Shown here: positions 35,501 to 45,560 of the stretch, in pieces
Position numbering within the stretch: the first letter of the stretch is position 1
Layout of the letters: each line of letters opens with the position of its first letter
NCBI GenBank assembly: GCA_009869945.1
Contig: WIXG01000015.1
Span: 372,001-436,000, forward strand
From: Mesaphorura yosii
Lineage: Eukaryota > Arthropoda > Collembola > Poduromorpha > Tullbergiidae
DNA length: 64,000 nt
Direction of reading: 5' to 3'
The notes under the pieces: generated by a model
Told to the model about the DNA's origin: nothing
The model's database searches: none
What the model saw: the letters and a program-made list of their open reading frames with translations, nothing else
Position numbers and translations under genes: made by a program

Positions 35501-38500
35501 AAAGATAAGATGAGTTGGTTGAAAAGAATACAGAATTAGGCACGGACTTTGCTTTGCATTGTGATTGTGGGCAAAGTTTACAGTTTACAATTTGAAGACT
35601 ACAAAGGAAAAATTTATTGTTTACAGTGCAGCAGGAAAAGAAAGAATGCACGCGAATGCGAATATCAATGCTGATCTCTCCTTCGAATTATGAGAGTAAA
35701 GCCAGGCCAAGATCGTCCATCATTCGCGTTCGTCGTACGCGAGCAGCAGTACTTTTTAATGACTGCACTCACTGTGATTGTGATTGTTGAGGTTGACCTG
35801 GTTGATCCATCATTCGTCTCCGATTCGGTACTCATGCTCAGCCAGGTGCGTCCGCCCCCTCGTTCACATACGGCGCGCTAATGACAGACTGACTTGAATC
35901 TGCACGTTTTTGCAAGTCGTTCTTTGAAGCAGGCAGGCAAGGCAGGCAATGGAGCCATGCAATGCCAAAGATAATTCATAGTTCTCATCCCTTTGTGCAG
36001 CCGTAGCTGTACAAATAGGCTTTTAGTTAAATTGTTAACTATAAACTATTAAACTACCTTTTCAAAGAAATTGCTGCTTGAAAATTGAAGATTTTTCTTA
36101 AATGCATTGAGCATTAAGGACGCTTAAAGCACAATGTCACAGCGGCAGATACCAAATATCACCATCAGCATTCAGCGCCTAGCGTAGCGTAAGAAGCAGA
36201 ATTCAATTCTCCGCCAGGTTCGTTGCTTCTTTTTTTGTACCTCAGATAGGAGACGACTCGACTCGACCAAAGCTAAAGTTCAAATCATCTCAAAAGAATT
36301 CACGCAGGCTCTCGCCAGGTAGGCTGAATTTTGCTCGGACTAATTGTAAACTTGCAAATTGTAAATACAAATAGAGCAGACGATTTTTTGCAAATCACGC
36401 AATGCAGAACGCAAACCCACACACAAGCCAAAGCCACATCAAAGCGCTCTCGCTCTGCATTGATCGAAGATCGAAGTATTGTTAGCCCAATTTTTGTCAA
36501 TTCATCCCACAATGAAACGCAGCGCAAAAGAAAAGGATGACATGACTGATCATTCGCGCCACGCACACGCAAAGGCAAATTACAGTATGGCAGATGCAAA
36601 CAATTAAGGATTCATGATTCAGAACTGCAGTCTGTAATTTTTAGACAAGCAAATAATTTGTAATGCTTGTTTTATTGTAGTTGTGTATTGTAGTGCTGGC
36701 TCAATTTAAGCAGTGTTTTTATCTATAGGATAGAAAGTGTAAGCGATGCTTTAATTAATCTTTCTTGAAAGGAGTCGAGTCGAGTATAAACTCAGATTCT
36801 GACTTGATTCTGCCTGAAATTAATGTGAAAGATTTCTTCGACCGAGTGTTTACGTTTCGTGTTCATATTGGCTATCCAGTTGCACTTTTCATTTGCATTT
36901 GTGGAAAACTTTCACCTTCTGTCTGATCAAAACGCAGATGTCATCATAAATAATTATTACAATGATAATGCGTGCATGTGTTCATGCTACCTGCATTCTT
37001 TGAGAATTAAATCTATTATTAGTGTTTAAGATACGCATATTAAATGATTACACATTACAAGTTAAGCATGTCCAAAATCAAGCAGTTATTATGCTGCAGC
37101 ATCGTCGATTTTATCATTCACTCCCTAATTTACTACAACGATCGCATTAGCAGTGATGATAGACTCGTTGTTGTTGTCTGTAAAATAATAGATCACCGTC
37201 CCATCCCTGTAATCATCACCATTATGATGATGAAAGGGTGACAATGAGAAGACGAGACGAGGCGGATTTTGTAAAGTGAAAGTTGTTTAATGCCCATTTC
37301 CTCACATCGCGTTCGCATTCGCTCATTCGCGGAATCGAGTCATTATACATAAACCTCAGCAGTATCTCCATAAATTAAGCATTAAGCTGCTTCTCGTCGC
37401 AGAGTGCCCAGCTTGAGTTTACGTTGACACTGTCATTTTCCCGGTATTAAGCTCATGGCGTCGTCTTGCGTCTCGCGGCTTTTGGAGCGAGGCAAGTGAA
37501 TCTGGCTTGGCACTGATTCAGGATTCATGCCGGGCAGTTGACTGCTGACGTTGACTCGAATGTGGTGTGGACCACATGCCTTGCAATTCCCAACGCATTG
37601 TTGTCGTTAATTTTTCAATCCTGAAGAATTTTCAACCCTCGAATTTTACGTTGTTGTACTTGGGAACGAAAAGCCGTTAAGTTATTACGGCTGACATGCA
37701 GAAAAGAAAAGCTAGTGAGGTAGACTTGTGTTGTATGGACTGAGACAAAGCCCAACGAATGAATGAATCAATTAGACCCATCTTCTCAACACCGCTGAGG
37801 CAATGGTATTATATGCTCAGTCATCATTTGAAGAATCAACTCATTGCTCACTCACATCAGCTAGCATAATAAATCCATAAGTATTTATTTTTATCTTCTT
37901 GGATTAAACCAAGAACAAAAACATAATTAGCAAATTAGCGAATTTTTCCCAGCCGTCTTCGCCTTGCCGCTGGCGCGTTGGCCTGAAGTGCGATTGGTGT
38001 GGCATGGCGTGCCGAAAGTGATATGAGTGACACTGATCCACTGACTGACTGAAACTGATGACATGCAAATTTTATGTAGCTTGCACGACGCACCACGCAC
38101 GACGCTGTTGGTGGTGTGATCGTGCGATCAGTTGGCTGATAGAGTGAAAAAGAAACAAATGCAAAGACGATACACTTAATGAGTCGCGAAGAGTACAAAA
38201 CGCAAGCACAACGCGCCCATCGTCAAATTATTGGTTGTGACGTTGACGTTCACGTTGTGCGGTACACTGAACTACTTTTCAGCAATCATGTGCCTGGCGC
38301 TTGGAATTAAGTTGTCATTCGTCAATCATGCTAAACCATGCCAGCGCAGTGAAGTGTTGCGGGAAGGAGCACGGCACAAATTGAAGGCACGGCTTATTTT
38401 ACAACATGCACATGTAAGATGCAAATAAGGTAAAATTCGCAAATTACGGCGGGCAAAGGCAGTAAATCTCCAATTGGAATAAGAATAATAAATAAAATGT

Positions 38501-41275
38501 CCGTAATTACTGTTATTGTTAATTTATGCCATCAAAGCCTGCATTTCGCATGAAACTTGGTACACGAAACACGAACACCCAGCAGCCACCAGGCAGTACG
38601 AAGAAAATCTACCTACGTCAACGTGTGGTGCGAGAGATGATCTCTAAAATCAGCTGTCATCCCGAATTATTCATCTCCCCAGATTGAAATGAAAAGCATT
38701 GCGAATTTCGTGCGTGACTTTGTTATGTTCACAGTTTTCACAGTCAGCCATGCAAGTTCCTGCAGCATGAGTTTATTAACACTAATTTGGGTTTATTGTT
38801 ATTTTTGCCCTAGTCATTACTCCACGCTTCACGGCGGGTAGAAATTAATGGTCCTGGTAATAGCATAGCGTATTCGACATGCGTGTTGAGAGTTGAGAAA
38901 ATTGAAATTGAGAATATGCATGAGCTTGACCTGCTGAGATGTGATTTACCATTTACACGGTTTGGAATACCATATTTAGGTTTATATGCCAAGATAACAA
39001 AAACAAACGGCTAAATCTTGTTTTTCTTTTTGCTGTGCCTCCATAAGGAACGATCACAATTCGAATTTAATTAGTTTGAAATTAAACTCTAGCCAATCAA
39101 GCATTAAAGTCGGTAGGATTAAGATGGTTGGTGATAAATACGTGAAACGTAAAAGATGAAATTGAATTTTGAATGGATAAACTAATCTGTGCTTGTTTTC
39201 TTCGAAGTATGCCCGGTGACCTCGCAGCAAGCCACTAATGACACATGGACCATGACACGTGTCGCCGGACCCTTTGTGTGAGTGCCGCTGGTACAGCAGC
39301 ACTGAACTTCCTGGGTTGTCGCCTCTCTTTGACCCATTGATTTTCTGCTCATTTTTATTGATGGTCGGAATCAGAACAATCAAATTATTACAAAAAACAC
39401 GTCAACACGGCCTTTAAAAAAAGACGTAATTGTGTTTTTCTGCGGAGTTGTGTGCTACTCGAAGAATCAATAGCAACTAGGCAAATGTAAGATCCACTTG
39501 TCGAATTTAGTAGAACAGGTTCAGCAACCAGATCAGAGTATATAAGGGAATTCTTTAGCAACTATTTGGCGGATTCTTGATTTCGGTCGGAGGCGTGTTG
39601 ATTCTTTACGGGCTCATGCTGCTAGTCGTGTTGATCAACAGAAGGATCAGCAATTTTGCAGCGGTAAGTTACCCGACCTGTCTAAATTATCCATCATCCT
39701 GACACTGATTTCTGCGTCTCATGCTACTAACATGTACCTTGAAGCAATCATTCGTACTTCAGCGAGATCGTCGAAACATCCTCCAGCAAATGGAAACCGG
39801 ACTCCTGCAATCGCCGCCTCTTCAAGGCTTCGTGCAATTCTTTGACGGTCTCCGAAATCTTCCTGGGATGGCTCTGGCTAAACGACTGACATCACTTACT
39901 GGCGAAGGACCGGATAAGCTGAGGATTCTGTCCGAAGAGAACATCGCAAAGTGCATTATTTGCCATGATGACCTGAAAGTGGGCAAGAGCGTCCCGAAAA
40001 TCCCTCACGCCTGTTTCAATGTCAATTGTAAGTCGATAGTCGGCATTCAAACTTAATCTCACACGTCTTATGGCTAATTACAATGAGTGATTTTGCATTT
40101 TTGTTCACTGCAGTCGCTCATCTGAAGTGTCTTAAGCAATGGTGGAAGCAGACTTAAAAATCACCTGGAAATCAGATGTCCGTTTTGCAGCATGGACATT
40201 CGCAACTGTGCTAAGGATGCTAAGGCTGGGAAGAAAGATAAAAATGCCGCGGTGGGAGTGGCAACAGCAGAAATAGCAACGGTAATGACAATGGCAATGA
40301 ATTGGCCGAGTTAGAGTCCCGAGTGTGATTTACCCTTAACTATTAATATCATTACAAGTCGCAGTTGTAGTCTTCACTTTTACTTTACTCGCCGTCAATG
40401 GCGGATGCGACGCAGTGCAATCGAACGCGTGTACAATTTACACGTGTACACTCGCTCATTGTTAATGTCGTCCCATTAATCATAACAACAACAGGCAACA
40501 AGTAAAAGTGACCGTGAAATTTATTGAACCGTGGCTTATGAAATATGGCGAGCTTAATTTTGACGCAAATTGTCAACATCAACACCATCGCATGATTTCT
40601 TTTGCTCTTGGCTGTTATCGCCGCCTTCGCCTTCAGTCATGTCTCGTATTGTTATACTACAATGCATAAATGCTGCCAATTCATCACACATGGCATGGCA
40701 GAGGCAGAAGTGACCAAGAAAAATCAGCCCAGTTCTCATACTCAAACCGGCAACCATTCACCAAATCACCAGTTAGTGTCCCCTCGTATTGCTGATTCAT
40801 TCTCACGTTCACGCATATTTTGTACTTAGAAGCTCATCACCATCAACCACATGTGCGCAACGTCGTGCATGATTGAGATGGTCAAGAGAAATTTAGCGGT
40901 CAGCTGGCAATTGGCGATAGTACACCAATTTAAGTGAGAGTTTTCGTACAGGCGACGAAACGATAAAACGATGCTGTCGTAGGATACATAAATCTAAAAC
41001 GCGAATGGGAATGCCGTGCGTGTGCGGCAGTTAATTACGCTAGTGTGATAGCTTGACTTAAGAAAGCCCAACAATAATGGCAATTACTTTCCTTACCTCA
41101 AGTATGGTGGCGTCTCGACGAGCACCTGAATGCATTCCACACAGCCCCGGAAAACAGCTTGCTGGAGAGGGGTCGCCATCGATGGAATCTTTAGCTCCAA
41201 CAGCCGACTTGACGAATGGTGATTTGAGGCGGAGGGCGATGACGACGATGAATGACGCTTGCGTTTGTCCTTCAT
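29562..41275 (-). CDS. f: forked/espin-type actin-bundling protein
   Basis: Proteins of this family cross-link parallel actin bundles (insect bristles, vertebrate stereocilia). Exons on the - strand: 41275-41097, 33689-33425, 32378-30267, 30181-29873, 29765-29562. Phases are consistent and give 1022 aa. The start is the first in-frame ATG after an upstream stop in that exon, but a further 5' exon is possible. Residues about 48-150 carry ankyrin repeats (TPLQQAVFRGC; GLRPIHIAAREGHINTLRYL; GLSALHHASIGGQVRAVRWLLRHGAEI; RSPIQVAADNDHLEV). The 704-codon third exon is Ser/Asn-rich, with a run of eight prolines (LAPPPPPPPPMPKF) and IKPSEYLKSIQQNKLG. The last exon (residues 956-1022) has two actin-binding modules, IPPWKRQMIAKK and IPPWRRQMLQRR, separated by a charged helix, as in the espin C-terminus. 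There are fewer ankyrin repeats than in long vertebrate espin. Confidence 0.9.
32379..33424 (-). other. forked/espin intron (1.05 kb)
   Basis: This lies between the ankyrin exon (ending NDHLE) and the long third exon (starting VVALLAKHA). I see no other feature. Confidence 0.75.
33690..39558 (-). other. proximal part of the large forked/espin intron
   Basis: This is the 3' portion of a 7.4 kb intron. Open frames on both strands lack domains and splice partners. The stretch is AT-rich with short low-complexity runs (for example the gattgtgattgt repeat near 35775). I see nothing else supported. Confidence 0.6.
39538..39546 (+). promoter_or_regulatory. possible TATA box of the nested RING gene
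   Basis: The string gtatataag occurs about 15-20 bp before the first recognisable exon of the + strand RING-type gene. If it is a true TATA element, the first in-frame ATG would be at 39616. If instead ttctttag at 39551-39558 is an acceptor, the gene has further upstream exons. The sequence does not decide between these. Confidence 0.3.
39559..40314 (+). pseudogene. nested membrane-anchored RING-type gene, frame broken
   Basis: This sits on the + strand inside the 7.4 kb intron of the - strand forked/espin gene. Exons: 39559-39663, 39763-40027, 40114 onward. Exon 1 encodes a transmembrane helix (LFGGFLISVGGVLILYGLML, continuing LVVLINRR). Exon 2 encodes a basic/helical linker and the first half of a RING (KCIICHDDL...KIPHACFNV). 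Exon 3 gives FAHLKCLKQWWKQ, then a TAA at 40155-40157. A +1 shift near 40152 restores the RING end (LKNHLEIRCPFC). A second shift near 40245 would return to the original frame and a natural Gly/Asn-rich tail (GGSGNSRNSNGNDNG) ending in TGA after 40314. RING proteins of this layout are usually membrane ubiquitin ligases. It is either a recent pseudogene, a locus with two sequence errors, or a frameshifted product. Confidence 0.55.
40315..41096 (-). other. distal part of the large forked/espin intron
   Basis: This lies between the nested RING gene and the first forked/espin coding exon. I see no further gene. Confidence 0.6.
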
Positions 41276-43259
41276 GAATACGGGCGGATTTGACAGTTTC
41301 GCTACGACATTTGTCACACCGGATCACGACGCGGCGCGCCAGTAAACACAAACAAGCCGTCACAATAGAATTTCAAGCTCAGTTCGCACTGCTCCACGAT
41401 TATTGTCCAACTCCTGCGGAGCACACAGTAGAAATACAAACACGGCTCCCAAACTCGTTAACTCAAGTGCAGTGTCTTGTCTTGTCTTCCTCTTCTTGAT
41501 TCTTGCGAATGCGATTCATAATCAGTCACTAGAACGAAATCTGAAATCTTCTCTGTTGAGTACGGCTGCGTGTGTTCGAATTTAACTGTTATTAATTATC
41601 TTATTACACCAACACGTAGTAAACATCTTCTTGGCTCGTACATCGTGGTTGGCGTGGATTAAGCAGAGCAACAACAATGAGGGATTCTTGCTTTTGTCTT
41701 AATTTTTCGCCTTTTGCCCTTTGATGATGAGTGTCGGAAGCGAGGCGAGGAAGATGCGCCTCGCTGACAAATCGTTGGCTGCAACCTGCAACTGCGCTGC
41801 AACAAAGTCAAATTCAACCCAGTCCCAGTTAGCCTAATTTCTAGTCTAATTTTGATGTTGATGTTGAAGTGGAACTATTAACAAAACGGCAAACGGGATC
41901 TTACATCTCAGTTCATATTCCATAAACTTATTGCCTCGCCATGGCATGGCCTTGCCACACATGTACTTGAGTACTTCCCCTCCGCTGCTTAGAGATTCGC
42001 GAACCGGTACGGTTCGGTACGTTAATTAAGTTAATACTCTTTCAATATGTTTACACCAACACGTTAATGGTAATTGTAATTATTTTATGACCCGTTATTA
42101 GTACAGTACGTCAGTACAAAGTTTCAGGCAGGCTTCTTCGTGGTTCCTCTTCCTGTGTGTGGTTTTGCCAATTTTATGGCAATTAAAATCAGTTAATTAC
42201 AGTCACAACCAAAATAGCACAGCACAAACACGGTAAATCACAAGTTCAAGCAGCAATTAGCAAATCGACTTATCCAAGAAATTTACAGATTCTGGCAACA
42301 GGAACCGAGCAACATCAGAAGTCAAAGTCACTTCACTTTCTTGTAAATCTCTGTAATATGAAATATTAATACAAAGTTACGGTGGGTCGGAGATGGTTGA
42401 GTAATATAGCAATGACAAATTGGCCAGGCGCAATTTTAATTAACTAGGAAGGCAATTGATTTCTTGCAAAAGCCAAGTCTGACCAACGCTGATGTTGATG
42501 CTGATGCTGAAGGCACACCAGACAAAATCTTGGGCTGGTCTTCTATCTTTAAACTCACCTACTTACTTATTCTACGTGTACGTGCGCTTCCACCGCCATG
42601 CCACCGCATTCTGCTGCGTCGTGATGATGATGATGGATTGTGACCAACTGACCAAATCAACGGTGATAACAAGAAATCTGAATTCTGAATTGCTGGTGTA
42701 TGGTGTTGGCTAGCTGCGTCTTGTCTCACATTCACAGCATTACCAGAAACAAGAAACGCGCGAAAGAGTTACGCGTGATGCTGCTGCGATTCTTGTGACC
42801 ACAAATTTTTACACGGTTTGACGAGAACCACGCCACGGTTAACGCTGATGTATGTGCGAATTGAGAATGAATTTGTGCTGCTACTTGTTCAGAAACGCTG
42901 CACTGACTGAAACTGAATATACCGCATACTGAATACTGACTGAGACGGTGGTGGTGTGGTGTTGATGTTGTTGTGAGGACGCTATCTCAAAGACAACTCG
43001 AGATGAGTGATGAGGTGTGAGAAAGGAAGATTCCTGAACTGAGCAAATTTATTGTTGTCTCTTTAATTTGGTTTCCCCCACTTCACTGTGTTTAGCCTTA
43101 CTCCTAACTTTAATTTGAACTGCCTCAACACATTACGATACTGCGGGTTACTCGCGTTGCGAGGTACGAACTTTGTTTAGTTTTGCATAAACTCGAATTT
43201 TGTTAAGATTCTCAATAATGGAAGCTCATCTCTCTAATCTCCACTCCTAAACCTAAACA
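41276..43259. other. gene-poor stretch upstream of forked/espin
   Basis: This should contain the promoter and 5' UTR of the - strand forked/espin gene. No coding exon is supported. Short GAT/GTT-type microsatellite runs occur near 41855, 42490 and 42620. Confidence 0.5.
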
Positions 43260-43323
43260 CAAAGAGAATTTAGTTTCGTAGTTGATTGCTATACGAATCA
43301 ACTACGAAACTGAATTCTCTTTG
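43260..43323. repeat. near-perfect 28-bp hairpin with 8-nt loop
   Basis: The left arm is 43260-43287, the loop 43288-43295 and the right arm 43296-43323. The arms are exact reverse complements apart from one T/C difference (positions 43270 and 43313), which would form a G:U or A:C pair depending on the strand transcribed. The total length of 64 nt is in the range of a pre-microRNA. The absence of bulges and mismatches is unusual for a conserved microRNA and also fits a young inverted duplication or a small snap-back element. The sequence outside the arms is not complementary. Confidence 0.9.
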
Positions 43324-45287
43324 CTTAAACAGTTCTAACCAGCATTGTGCTACAGAGCAAAAGCTTGGCAAATTGATTCTTGATTTGATGGTCAACAGCT
43401 CAACTGACTTGAGAATCCATCGCAGCAGCATTCTATTCTTTACACATTGAGAAAGGTTATGACCTCATAGGTTTTGTTGTTTCACTCAAAATGCACTCAA
43501 ATATTCATTCAAAGCAGAAAAATTAGGCAGACAAACGATTTCTTCCACGCTGTCACAAAAATTGGAATATTCGAAGACGATCCTTTCCCATTCGACATAC
43601 AAATACAACGTAGTCACGAATCACGATGATTGCCGCTGCGATGGTGAATTTACACATGTGCATGTGTAGCATACAGCACACACCAGAAATATCATAAAGC
43701 GATGAGCGATGATGAATGGGAAAATGAGAAAGAGATGAGGAGATGAAGCCCAGTAATAAAAATAACACAATCGTCCGAACTTATTTCGCATATTGTTAAT
43801 ATTATTGTTATTTTTCGGCTTGCACAATGGCCACATGCCAAACACACATTGCAGGGCAGGAGCAGTAGAAATGATGAACGTGCTGTGTCATTTAGGATTG
43901 CATTGAGTTAAATGAGTTATTTATGGTCCACTGCATCTGTAAATCTGTACAACACAACGCACAACACGCAAAGTTTAGTGAAATACGGTCCACTTCGGAC
44001 ACAGCAATTCAGCTTGGGAGAATTTGTGTTAACAGTCTGTCAGATTCATGCATGGAACTTTGTGTTTGCTCTGACATAATTGACAAGTGTCAAGAACATG
44101 ACACGATACGCTAAAACCTAATCGCGCCTTTCGGAATGTCGAAACTGCAGATTTCCTCAGTTTTACGCGTAGTTTCGAGCCAGAAGTCTTAATTATAAAA
44201 ATAAATTGAAACCTGTAACCAAATTGGTAATTCATTATTCAAGTACAAACCGAGATAATTAGAATCTAATTTATGTATTGCATTGCAGCGTAAAAGCAGG
44301 TAATGGGCTAATGCCAGTCAGCAAGTGTCTAATTGAGGCATTCATTGTTCTTGAAACTCAGCCGGACTGTCCATCCGTCAGTCATAATTCATAAATTCGC
44401 ACTTTCAATTCAACAATGACCAACTTACAGTGGAGTAATTATAACAGTGCTTTCTCTGCGCTGCACTGCATTGCATTCTACTTCATTGTCAAGTGTTGTG
44501 GGTCGTGTTCAACTAATTACAAGTCATTTGCTCTGTGATTGTGATGAGTTATTTATACGCAGACTGTAGAAAGCCGAAACTGCAGATTGGCTTTGCTTTG
44601 CAGGTGAAATTAGCCTGAGCGTAAGCGTCTTCAGTCTGCTCTGCTCGCTGCTCGCACGCATTATGAAATTTTTCAAGTTCGGTCTAGCGGAAGTAAGTAG
44701 GACACCGACCACATGTTGCATTTTCCTAAGATTCTTGTATACAAAGAAATCGTCTTAACTTTTTTACGTTAAATTACGAAAACTGACTGACTGAGAACGA
44801 GAATTACGAATTTCCCTGCAGAGCAGTGCACTTGAGAAGTGAGAATGCGCGCAGGCTGCATTGTAATGCGAATCCCGTTGCTACGTATTGTGGAATTGTG
44901 TTTGGTTCCGAATTGAATGAATCAAACTCTCAAGTCGCAATGCACCTGCAATATTTCACATAACTTCATTTCATTTGTGGTACTTCCATTGAGTTGGAGT
45001 CTTGCATCTTGAGACTGGCACTACAATCTCTGCCTTGCCTTGCCAAATTGCAAAGGGTTGGAATTTTATCATCGCTCAAACAAACCCATTTATCAATCAG
45101 AAAAATGGTGCTTTTTGTCAATCAAAATACGAAATCTCAAACAAAACCAATCACCAATCAGACTAGTTTTTTCATATTTCGCATAAGTAAATTCAATCAT
45201 CCATCAAACAATTTTTTTCAGAACTCACTAAGATACAATTAGAATGTAAGAGCCAAGTTCAGAATTTATAACCGAATTCGACCCTCC
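43324..45287. other. gene-poor intergenic stretch
   Basis: No coding exon, RNA gene or long repeat is supported here. Confidence 0.5.
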
Positions 45288-45560
45288 TTAGCTCCAGGTG
45301 GACGCTCTCTCGCTTCTGGCCAATTGGCGCATCTTTTGTGGATGCGGACGATGAGACAATCCTTCCACAACAGCTAAACCATTAACAATAATGTTTCCGA
45401 AAAACACGCATGGATAAAATGGATTTTTCCCAATCAGTTGCATTGAATCTGATACTGTGGTATCAGAAATACCTGGACTAACAGTAATTTATTTGGCACA
45501 ACACTTCCATTTCCATAACGAGTTTGGCATGTTGCACAAAGAACTCGTTGAGGGCTCTGG
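45288..45560 (-). pseudogene. fragment possibly of the same family as the HDAC-intron nested genes
   Basis: On the - strand, a 69-codon open frame runs from about 45496 to a TAA at 45288-45290. It reads GISDTTVSDSMQLIGKNPF, then VNGLAVVEGLSHRPHPQKMRQLA. Just upstream, in another frame, is RVLCATCQTRYGNGSVVPNKL, which resembles ALHCATCQ...VGSTNKL of copy 1 in the first large HDAC intron; an 11-nt stretch (catgttgcaca on +) is identical. The HRPHPQKMRQLA part loosely matches [12 protein letters not shown] of copy 1. It appears to be a decayed, frame-shifted 3' fragment. The family assignment is tentative. Confidence 0.35.
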
